DNA of 7,572 bases from CAYZIC01 sp964478335 (GCA_964478335.1 CAYZIC010000086.1:1-7572); one strand, 5' to 3'; counted from the stretch's first letter, positions 1 to 4,586 are shown. Numbers and translations: made by a program. Notes: generated by a model not told the origin, from the sequence alone.

Positions 1-20
1 CTCTGGAATGTTGAATGTGG

Positions 21-37
21 CGGAGGCTGCGCCTCCG
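21..37. repeat. Perfect hairpin, 7-bp stem, TGC loop (GCA on minus strand)
   Basis: CGGAGGC (21-27) pairs perfectly with GCCTCCG (31-37) around the triloop TGC. On the minus strand the loop is GCA closed by a C-G pair. The core AGGCTGCGCCT occurs again, on the minus strand, in the hairpin at 1120-1136. No T-tract follows, so an intrinsic terminator is unlikely. Confidence 0.7.
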
Positions 38-127
38 AGGTCAAGTTGATAGTTCTAGTTCGAGTGCTAATGGTGGTGGCTGCCGCCCCACACCCTGCTT
101 ATTTGAGAGCGCAGAGAGGACATGGGC

Positions 128-140
128 GCCTGCGGCGGGC
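128..140. repeat. 13-bp direct repeat, copy 1 (hairpin followed by T7)
   Basis: GCCTGCGGCGGGC is identical to 639-651. It can fold as GCCTG/CGGGC (one G-T pair) around CGG, or be part of CTGC/GCAG (130-133 with 139-142). Seven T's follow at 149-155. Hairpin plus T-tract could be a weak plus-strand terminator for a gene upstream of the window, but the 8-base gap to the T's makes this doubtful. Confidence 0.5.
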
Positions 141-165
141 AGTCTGCGTTTTTTTGTATATTGAT

Positions 166-183
166 GCGTTTATTCTTAAACGC
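166..183. repeat. Perfect hairpin, 7-bp stem, TTCT loop
   Basis: GCGTTTA (166-172) pairs perfectly with TAAACGC (177-183) around a four-base loop. It belongs to the series of separate hairpins in bases 1-400 and shares no sequence with its neighbours. Function unknown. Confidence 0.6.
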
Positions 184-272
184 GAGCCCCTGAGCTTGCC
201 TCCCGCCACGACGCTCGCACTGCGCGCGGCTGCGGGTAGCGGGTCTGTGATTTGGGAGCTGTCCACTGTAAC

Positions 273-397
273 GAGGCGACGCAGTCGCCTCCCACCCTAT
301 GCCCCCTAGCCAGATGGCACCGTCTGGCGACCGAACAAAATATGCGGCAGGGACAAGTCCCTGCTTGCTCGCCTACTGTCTCTCGATCAAGAGACAG
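273..397. repeat. Cluster of four consecutive hairpins with unrelated stems
   Basis: Four strong inverted repeats follow each other. At 273-291, GAGGCGAC pairs GTCGCCTC around GCA. At 309-328 there is the near-palindrome GCCAGATGG-CA-CCGTCTGGC, with one G-T pair. At 347-364, GCAGGGAC pairs GTCCCTGC around AA. At 376-397, CTGTCTCT pairs AGAGACAG around six bases. Stems are 8-9 bp; centres are about 36, 37 and 31 bases apart, and gaps are 11-18 bases. The stem sequences differ, so it is the folding that recurs and not the sequence. None has a T-tract. They could be elements of a structured transcript, protein-binding sites or single-stranded-DNA structures; the sequence does not decide. Confidence 0.7.
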
Positions 398-420
398 CAG
401 TGGGTTATCTCTAAAGAGTA

Positions 421-601
421 CTGACCCTTGTGAGCCTCCTTATAGAGGGAGCGTATGCTTCCTTATATAAGGAAGGATGGCATCCCTCGCAGGGAACGAT
501 GGTTTCCTTGGCAGGGAGCATCCTCTTCCCTGCGAGGAAAGAGGGTGCTCCTTATATAGGGAAGGGGGGCCTCCTTATATAAGGAAGCTCTCGAGGGTCA
601 G
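421..601. repeat. 181-bp nested inverted repeat containing seven phased palindromes
   Basis: Base 421 pairs with 601 and the register holds without a gap to 496/526, around a centre at base 511. By eye, 55 of these 76 pairs are Watson-Crick and 7 are G-T. Perfect blocks include CTGACCCT (421-428) with AGGGTCAG (594-601), and CCTCGCAGGGAA (485-496) with TTCCCTGCGAGG (526-537). Seven short palindromes lie inside: 436-451, 458-475 (perfect, CTTCCTTATATAAGGAAG), 483-495, 503-518, 525-541, 548-564 and 571-587. Their arms are of the type YTCC...GGRA. Centres are about 21.5-23 bp apart, roughly two helical turns. Palindromes 1, 2, 6 and 7 have TATA-like centres; 3, 4 and 5 have GC-rich centres. Mismatches cluster in the short spacers. 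Possible roles are an iteron- or centromere-like protein array, a structured RNA, or a palindromic mobile repeat. Confidence 0.85.
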
Positions 602-626
602 CTAAGGGTCGATTCGAGAGTCAGCT
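588..626. repeat. Inverted and direct repeats adjoining the palindrome array
   Basis: CTCTCGA (588-594) is the exact reverse complement of TCGAGAG (614-620), 19 bases apart. In addition CGAGGGTCAGCT (592-603) recurs as CGAGAGTCAGCT (615-626), a 12-base direct repeat with one mismatch. The block overlaps the right end of the 421-601 inverted repeat and looks like a partial duplication of that edge. Confidence 0.6.
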
Positions 627-638
627 CGTGCGGGAACG

Positions 639-651
639 GCCTGCGGCGGGC
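639..651. repeat. 13-bp direct repeat, copy 2
   Basis: GCCTGCGGCGGGC is identical to 128-140. Here seven T's come at 666-672, followed directly by six G's. The two copies lie 511 bases apart and bracket most of the hairpin clusters, including the 421-601 array. Whether they bound a unit that moves or duplicates as a whole cannot be told from one window. Confidence 0.5.
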
Positions 652-733
652 TGGTAGCGTGGCGATTTTTTTGGGGGGATCGAGTCAGGGGTAATGCTGA
701 CGCGGGGTGTGGGCGGGCTGGTGGGGATGGCGA

Positions 734-757
734 GGGGATCGGCCAGGGGATCGGCTA
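734..757. repeat. Two-copy 12-bp tandem repeat
   Basis: GGGGATCGGCCA (734-745) is followed at once by GGGGATCGGCTA (746-757), with one mismatch. Just downstream, ACCGAACAAGTATGC (757-771) resembles ACCGAACAAAATATGC (330-345), so this part also shares sequence with the hairpin cluster further left. Confidence 0.6.
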
Positions 758-883
758 CCGAACAAGTATGCCTTCGCAAGACTCGCCCCCCCTACTCGCG
801 AAGCGCAGCGAGCTCTAAAGCGGCACCCAGCCGCAGTCAGGCCTAGCGCAGTGTATGCTCGGAAGAGTCCTATCGCTCCCATC

Positions 884-947
884 GCTCCTATCAGCGAGCA
901 AGAAGCGAGCAATAAGCGAGCCCGCGAGTGCCAACGCTACCCGCGAG
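884..947. repeat. Dispersed GCGAGC-rich repeat, copy 1
   Basis: This block begins with GCTCCTATCAGCGAGCAA and ends with GCTACCCGCGAG. It recurs at 1072-1124. The present copy carries 11 extra bases (an additional AAGCGAGC-type element) and a few substitutions. It is preceded by TCGCTCCCATCGCTCC, itself a short internal repetition. Confidence 0.75.
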
Positions 948-975
948 TGCCAGCGAGCTCAATGCTCGATGCTAA

Positions 976-992
976 AGGCGGGGCACCTGCCT
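976..992. repeat. Hairpin, 7-bp stem, GCA loop
   Basis: AGGCGGG (976-982) pairs with CCTGCCT (986-992), with one G-T pair, around the triloop GCA. Here the loop is closed by a G-C pair, whereas the other GCA-loop hairpins in the window are closed by C-G. Confidence 0.55.
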
Positions 993-997
993 CTTAA

Positions 998-1070
998 TGC
1001 TTGATGCTTGATGCGGGCAAGCGCAGCGAGCCTCTGCTTGATGCTTGATGCGGGCGAGCCTGCGAGCCTC
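998..1070. repeat. Two-copy tandem repeat, period about 37 bp
   Basis: Copy 1 (998-1034) and copy 2 (1035-1070) both begin TGCTTGATGCTTGATGCGGGC and end GCGAGCCTC; they differ by a few bases and one indel. Each begins with its own TGCTTGA doublet. A degenerate third copy may lie at 963-994 (TGCTCGATGCTAAAGGCG...CTGCCTCT). The array sits between the two copies of the larger repeat at 884-947 and 1072-1124, giving a repeat-within-repeat arrangement. Confidence 0.75.
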
Positions 1071-1071
1071 T

Positions 1072-1124
1072 GCTCCTATCAGCGAGCAATAAGCGAGCTT
1101 GCGAGCGCCAATGCTACCCGCGAG
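1072..1124. repeat. Dispersed GCGAGC-rich repeat, copy 2
   Basis: This is the second copy of the block at 884-947, without its 11-base insertion. It starts with the identical 18 bases GCTCCTATCAGCGAGCAA and ends GCTACCCGCGAG. Its right end merges into the hairpin at 1120-1136 beside the peptidase stop codon. Confidence 0.75.
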
Positions 1125-1136
1125 GCGCAGCCTCGC
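1120..1136 (-). terminator. Hairpin just after the peptidase stop codon, possible terminator
   Basis: On the minus strand GCGAGGC pairs perfectly with GCCTCGC around TGC (plus-strand loop GCA, closed by C-G), six bases beyond the TAA stop of the peptidase gene. Position and stability suit transcript termination or 3'-end protection. No T-tract follows on the minus strand, so it is not a classical intrinsic terminator. It may simply be one more member of the GCA-loop hairpins seen at 21-37 and 273-291. Confidence 0.4.
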
Positions 1137-1142
1137 TCGCTC

Positions 1143-4094
1143 TTAGTGTAGGTAAAAGATGAAGCCGGCTTTGTTTTTGAGGTCATAGCTGGCGGGGATG
1201 TCGTAGGCCGTGTGGTTGCCTTGGGGGTCTTGGGCGTGAATGGTGAGGATGTAGGAGAGTGGTGGTAATTTCTCGGTGGTCTGGGTGTTGGCTGGTTGAT
1301 TGATGGTGAGGGTGGTATTGCCGTCTGGGTCACAGGCACTCAATGAACAGGCCGACGCGGGTAGGATGTCTGGGCGGCTCGTTGTCACCGAGAGCTTGAT
1401 GTCTTGGGGATTGGCATCAACGATACGCAGCTGCAGGGAGCCTTGCCCGGTCGTGGAATCGAGTGAGACTTGGCGATTTTGGGTGGCGCGGATGGGGATG
1501 ATCTGTGGCGGGGCTTTGGCTACATGGGTGACGGGCTCTGTGGCATAGCCTGGCGCTTGCATGACGTTGGTAAAGGTGAGGGTCTGCACGCCAAAGCGTC
1601 CCTTGTAAGGGGCGTCTGTGGATGTGCAATAGGGTTTCAGTTTGATGGTGACGGGTTTGCCTTGTAGGTCGGCAGGGAGGGTGGTGCTGTATGATTGGAG
1701 GTTTTCGTCACTATTGCCATAGCCGTTAGGGTTCATTGAAAAGGTCTTATAGCGAGTACCATTGACGATGAGGTCGATCTTATCATGTTTTGCATAGGCC
1801 GCCTCGCTTGGCAGTGCTAGGGCTGTGAAGGTAACCTTGGTGTCTTGGGTAAAGGTTAAGGCCTCGTCATGAAAGGTCATACTCCCAACGTAGCGTTTAC
1901 CTTCTTGCGCTGGGGAGATAAGGAGCTTGGGGTACAATCTACTCATAACTGACTCGGTGTGGTCAATTTGCCAGCTTTCCTCAGTGAACCAGTGGGGATC
2001 AGATTTGGTGTAGCGGGCAAGCTTGGAGAAGTCGTAGGTGTAGTTTGTGGGGGTGGCTTGTTGGTCGAGCTTGATTGTGGTGCCTTGGCCTGCTGTGCGT
2101 AGGGTGGTGGATTGGGGGATCCAGGGGCGTGGGGGTTGGGTACGAAGGCTGGGGGTGGCGGTGAGCTGGTAGGTGTGGCCGGCTTTGAGCTGGCTAAAGG
2201 TGGCACTGCGGGCTGTGGCGGGCAGGGTGAGGGTTTGCGTAGCGACCGTGGAGGGCACGATGACATCGCGAATGGTGATGTCTTTAAAGAAAACTCCTAC
2301 TTGATAAGGTTTGCTATTTTCGTGGCCAAATCCGGTGCGATTATGAATAAAGAGGCGCAGGTAGACGCATTGGCCGGCAAGATTTTTCAGCGTGACGAGG
2401 CGATTCTCGATGGTGCCAGGCGAATTACCATCTCCATATTGCGTTTCGGGGACGAGGTCTAGCCAGCGCACGCCATCTGTCGAGCTCTGAATGCGGAAGA
2501 ACCAATTTTTCTTACCATCAGCGCCGATCTTACCGCCGAGTGCGGTTGCAAGAAAACCGAAAGAGAGCACAGACTGCTCAGTGATGAGGAGCTTATTGCG
2601 AGTGCGATAAATACCACTGGCACAGGGATCAATGCGCAGGGCGATGGTTTCGGCATCATCCTGGAAGGCCCCTTTGACAATCGATGCGCCCGTGCCTGTG
2701 ATGCTCTCAAAACCATCACTGTCGACAATGCCATGGGCAAGAGTGTTGATCGATTTGCTCTGGCTGAAGTCTTCTACCAAGGTGGTTAAGTCTGCGGCAG
2801 TTTGGGGGATTTCGTAGGGGTGTGCGGTGATTGTCCAGCCTGTGATGTCTGCGGCGTAGGCTTCGGGCAGATGCCAGTCGATGGTGGCTGCTGTAGGGGA
2901 TTGGCAGGCGGTGGGGGGTGTAAAGGTGATCGTTTTTTTGGGGCATAGGCCGGTGAGGACGTTGATAATCAAGCCCGACCAGTGCGAAGTGCCTGCCTCA
3001 ATGGGCACATCTAGCGAATACCAATAGGGGACATCGCCAAAGCCATAGTTGAGCCCGACAAAAGCACGCCCAAGTGCGTCTTCTCCCCAGCCGACACCGA
3101 CGACCCAGTGGGCGGGTACTGCGACCAAAATCGGACTGCGCTCGGTAAAAATAGATTGCTTGATGATCGATTTCATCTCAGCGAGGGGGCGTTTCCATGA
3201 TGCGAGGCTGGATCCCGACCAAGGGGCACCATCACGAATGTAGCACTGCTGCATTTGATAACCGTAATCAAAGAGGGAGGTGGGGGTGTAGTTAGAATTG
3301 CTGCCGCCGGCCTCGTAATTCATCGTTCGGATGGTGGCAATCATGTGGGTAACACGCCCCAATTGATAGCGCTGAGTGGGGGTGGGGGTGGCGGGGTACT
3401 TGCGAGGCAAGTCCCAAACTAAGGGGTCGTGTCCATCAAAGAACGATTTGGATTTTTGCTCATTCTGATTGTCATGGTTGTATGCATCACCAATGCGGTG
3501 AGGCCATGCCCAAGTATACATGGCTTGAGCGAGCATCGTGGCACCACAGCCTACTGGGGCGCGATAGGGCGTAAAACAATTAAATGCGTCCCTTTGATAC
3601 CACTGAGGAGTAGGCAGGAGGACGTAGTTGGTAAGGTGTGAGGTGTCGACCTTGTCCACGACAAGAGCCGTTTCGGTCAGCTTGACCATGCTACTCGTGG
3701 CAGATGAGTGTAGGCCATCGGCCTTAAATGATGGCAGCACTGACCCTGACTGCCAAGAAATGAGCGGATACGCAGTCGCAAATTCCTTTGGCCACGTTTG
3801 TTTGCTGATGGGTACAATCAAGGTTGCGCCTGGCGCGCTGAGTTTGCCGATGGTAATGGGTGCTACTGGCAGAGTGATGGTAGTGCCTGATGCAATGGTG
3901 ACATCGTCGCCCGACTGAAAGGTCGTGAGCATATTGGATGCTTGGTCGCGCCAGCAAGCGTCGCCCCAGGCAGAGTCTGCGGAGCCTTGCCACGTCAATG
4001 TGCGTGCTTCAACGTTAGCGCATGCGGCTAATCCCCACAACAGAAACACGGCGCAATGAAGCACCATCAGTCGACGTGAAATTTGATTTCTCAT
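1143..4094 (-). CDS. Exported C10 (streptopain-like) cysteine peptidase with beta-sandwich modules
   Basis: Predicted secreted papain-fold endopeptidase of 983 residues. A signal peptide covers residues 1-30: a basic MRNQISRR start, a hydrophobic core, then LAAC (22-25), which reads as a lipobox with C25 as lipid site; cleavage after VEA (28-30) by signal peptidase I is the alternative. Residues 31-95 form a beta-rich segment (LTWQG...GDDVTI). The C10 domain spans about 155-380: W165-x-Q167...F171-N172, catalytic Cys in VGCGAT (C183), catalytic His in AHWVVGVG (H329), then LNYGFGD (N349). Y350 replaces the Trp usual after that Asn. Then come an FN3-like segment (about 385-430), two jelly-roll-like modules (about 440-615 and 685-845) and a terminal Ig/cadherin-like module (about 860-975, with DPDGN and AQDPQGN). 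No LPXTG, PEP-CTERM or recognisable type IX sorting tail is visible. No inhibitor gene lies beside it. The substrate is unknown. The family call is firm; module boundaries are estimates. Confidence 0.85.
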   Translation of the reverse strand: MRNQISRRLMVLHCAVFLLWGLAACANVEARTLTWQGSADSAWGDACWRDQASNMLTTFQSGDDVTIASGTTITLPVAPITIGKLSAPGATLIVPISKQTWPKEFATAYPLISWQSGSVLPSFKADGLHSSATSSMVKLTETALVVDKVDTSHLTNYVLLPTPQWYQRDAFNCFTPYRAPVGCGATMLAQAMYTWAWPHRIGDAYNHDNQNEQKSKSFFDGHDPLVWDLPRKYPATPTPTQRYQLGRVTHMIATIRTMNYEAGGSNSNYTPTSLFDYGYQMQQCYIRDGAPWSGSSLASWKRPLAEMKSIIKQSIFTERSPILVAVPAHWVVGVGWGEDALGRAFVGLNYGFGDVPYWYSLDVPIEAGTSHWSGLIINVLTGLCPKKTITFTPPTACQSPTAATIDWHLPEAYAADITGWTITAHPYEIPQTAADLTTLVEDFSQSKSINTLAHGIVDSDGFESITGTGASIVKGAFQDDAETIALRIDPCASGIYRTRNKLLITEQSVLSFGFLATALGGKIGADGKKNWFFRIQSSTDGVRWLDLVPETQYGDGNSPGTIENRLVTLKNLAGQCVYLRLFIHNRTGFGHENSKPYQVGVFFKDITIRDVIVPSTVATQTLTLPATARSATFSQLKAGHTYQLTATPSLRTQPPRPWIPQSTTLRTAGQGTTIKLDQQATPTNYTYDFSKLARYTKSDPHWFTEESWQIDHTESVMSRLYPKLLISPAQEGKRYVGSMTFHDEALTFTQDTKVTFTALALPSEAAYAKHDKIDLIVNGTRYKTFSMNPNGYGNSDENLQSYSTTLPADLQGKPVTIKLKPYCTSTDAPYKGRFGVQTLTFTNVMQAPGYATEPVTHVAKAPPQIIPIRATQNRQVSLDSTTGQGSLQLRIVDANPQDIKLSVTTSRPDILPASACSLSACDPDGNTTLTINQPANTQTTEKLPPLSYILTIHAQDPQGNHTAYDIPASYDLKNKAGFIFYLH

Positions 4095-4101
4095 ACCTAT
4101 T

Positions 4102-4112
4102 TTCCTACCTTA
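4102..4112 (-). promoter_or_regulatory. Ribosome binding site of the peptidase gene
   Basis: Reading the minus strand, TAAGGTAGGAAAATAGGT precedes the ATG at 4094-4092. AGGTAGGA gives partial Shine-Dalgarno pairing 8 or more bases from the start. This start also keeps the Arg-rich n-region of the signal peptide, which the next Met (residue 10) would lose. Confidence 0.45.
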
Positions 4113-4153
4113 TTTAATACACAGTACACATCTCATATGCGATACTTAAGAAT

Positions 4154-4182
4154 ACTCTAGCAAATTAGGCCTCATATTGCAA
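4154..4182 (-). promoter_or_regulatory. Candidate sigma-70-type promoter of the peptidase gene
   Basis: On the minus strand TTGCAA (4182-4177) and TAGAGT (4159-4154) are separated by 17 bases. Each matches four of six consensus bases. Transcription would start near 4147 and give a leader of about 50 bases. The region is AT-rich, so chance matches are likely. Confidence 0.3.
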
Positions 4183-4199
4183 GCGCAAATAGCGCGCTT
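4181..4199. repeat. Hairpin with a nearby 8-bp direct repeat
   Basis: AAGCGC (4181-4186) pairs perfectly with GCGCTT (4194-4199) around seven bases. GCGCAAAT at 4183-4190 recurs at 4203-4210, where CGCA/TGCG (4204-4215) can form a second small stem. The pair lies just upstream of the candidate peptidase promoter and touches its -35 box, so a regulatory site is possible. Confidence 0.4.
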
Positions 4200-4324
4200 A
4201 CGGCGCAAATGTGCGGCGACGGGATGAGTCTGCAAGTTTTTTACCACAAAAGACCACCAATCGAAACGCGTAAGCAAGCTCGAAGCGTGCACCATCTTTC
4301 TAGTTTGGAATAGTGATGGGACAA

Positions 4325-4353
4325 AGAGGCTCGCCTCTAGTTCGGGGCTAGAG
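4325..4353. repeat. Two overlapping, mutually exclusive hairpins
   Basis: AGAGGC (4325-4330) pairs GCCTCT (4333-4338) around TC; with a minimal loop the stem is five pairs. CTCTAG (4335-4340) pairs CTAGAG (4348-4353) around seven bases. Both use CTCT at 4335-4338, so only one can form at a time on a single strand. Confidence 0.5.
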
Positions 4354-4380
4354 TTCGAGGGCTACTGATGAGGGCTAACT
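4340..4380. repeat. Three-copy tandem repeat of 13-14 bp
   Basis: The units are GTTCGGGGCTAGA (4340-4352), GTTCGAGGGCTACT (4353-4366) and GATGAGGGCTAACT (4367-4380). GGGCTA is common to all three, at 4345, 4359 and 4372. The spacing of 13-14 bases does not match a helical period. Function unknown. Confidence 0.65.
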
Positions 4381-4499
4381 TCACACTCCGCTTGTTGCCC
4401 CCCCTAAGCCTGTGGTGCCACCCCGTAACGCCCAGCACTACTCGCAACTAGCGCAGCGACCTACTCGTGCCAATGCTGTGAGGTGCGGGTTTTTTTTGT

Positions 4500-4528
4500 T
4501 TGACTTTTAGGCATAGCTCTGCTATCGT
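4500..4528 (+). promoter_or_regulatory. uvrA promoter with an internal palindrome
   Basis: TTGACT (4500-4505, five of six -35 bases) and TATCGT (4523-4528, four of six -10 bases) are separated by the ideal 17 bases. Transcription would start near 4535, giving a leader of about 58 bases. Between the boxes, and running into the -10, lies the perfect inverted repeat ATAGC-TCT-GCTAT (4513-4525), well placed for a repressor. It does not match the classical Gram-negative or Gram-positive LexA boxes, so SOS control is not claimed. Confidence 0.6.
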
Positions 4529-4556
4529 ATGGGGCAATTTTTAATTTTATACAAAT

Positions 4557-4586
4557 CTCCACCTCGTATTTGAGGGGGATGTGGAG
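4557..4586 (+). promoter_or_regulatory. uvrA ribosome binding site inside a potential hairpin
   Basis: GTGGAG (4581-4586) lies six bases before ATG 4593 and acts as the Shine-Dalgarno sequence. It is the exact complement of CTCCAC (4557-4562). The enclosed bases can add CTC/GAG (4563-4565 with 4572-4574), leaving an asymmetric bulge. If this forms in the mRNA it would mask the ribosome binding site. The spacing supports ATG 4593 as the start, not the GTG at 4581, whose only purine run (GAGGGGG, 4572-4578) is too close. Confidence 0.5.

Larger units (their letters stand above)
1..1142. other. Long gene-free, hairpin- and repeat-rich intergenic region
   Basis: No credible gene lies in these 1142 bases. 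The open frames present have repetitive, Arg/Pro/Ala-rich translations, no recognisable domain, and run straight through palindromes and direct repeats. The stretch has three zones. Bases 1-400 hold separate hairpins about every 30-45 bases. Bases 421-601 hold a large nested inverted repeat. Bases 675-1136 hold GCGAGC-type direct repeats that reach almost to the peptidase stop codon. Hairpins not listed separately are 73-91 (GTGG-t-GGC pairing GCC-CCAC), 684-701 (GTCAG/CTGAC) and 820-834 (GCGGC/GCCGC). A structured RNA is possible, but no known RNA family was recognised. A gene may end or begin beyond base 1. Confidence 0.75.
4095..4580. other. Divergent intergenic region between the peptidase gene and uvrA
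   Basis: These 486 bases hold no gene. The left third is AT-rich and carries the candidate peptidase promoter. The middle (about 4320-4480) is GC-rich and repeat-laden. It shares strings with the 1-1142 region: GCCCCCCCTA at 4397-4406 equals 785-794, and CTACTCGC followed by AGCGCAGCGA at 4438-4459 matches 792-811 with a slightly different gap. The right end carries an eight-T run (4490-4497), the uvrA promoter and the uvrA leader. A weak bulged stem (CGC..ACCT with AGGTGCG, 4452-4487) precedes the T run, but no gene upstream on the plus strand would need a terminator. Confidence 0.6.

Noticed and set aside
50..66. tRNA T-arm-like string AGTTCGAGT
   Set aside because: No five-pair stem surrounds it and no acceptor or anticodon arm could be found on either side.
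46..470. Two short overlapping plus-strand open frames (46-309 and 252-470) as genes
   Set aside because: They have no Shine-Dalgarno sequence, no recognisable motif and Arg/Pro/Ala-rich or shuffled-looking translations, and they run through several hairpins and into the palindrome array.
460..585. MADS/CArG-type boxes in CCTTATATAAGG
   Set aside because: The core is CC-W8-GG, two bases longer than a CArG box, and the factor family that reads such boxes is eukaryotic.
436..587. CRISPR array
   Set aside because: The units are palindromes that differ from one another, the gaps are only about 6-7 bases, and no cas gene is in the window. CRISPR spacers are normally 20 bases or more.
685..997. 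Opposing open frames 685-912 (minus) and 707-997 (plus) as small genes
   Set aside because: They lie within GC-rich direct repeats, which keep frames open by chance, and they show no ribosome binding site or domain.
1300..3993. Numerous open frames overlapping the peptidase gene in other frames
   Set aside because: The minus-strand 983-residue frame has a signal peptide and a conserved catalytic domain along its length; the others are low-complexity shadows of it.
4452..4497. Intrinsic terminator before the eight-T run upstream of uvrA
   Set aside because: The only stem available is weak and bulged, and no plus-strand gene ends upstream of it within this intergenic region.
4513..4525. LexA (SOS) box in the uvrA promoter
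   Set aside because: The palindrome does not fit the CTGT-N8-ACAG or GAAC-N4-GTTC patterns; it is reported only as a possible unknown operator.
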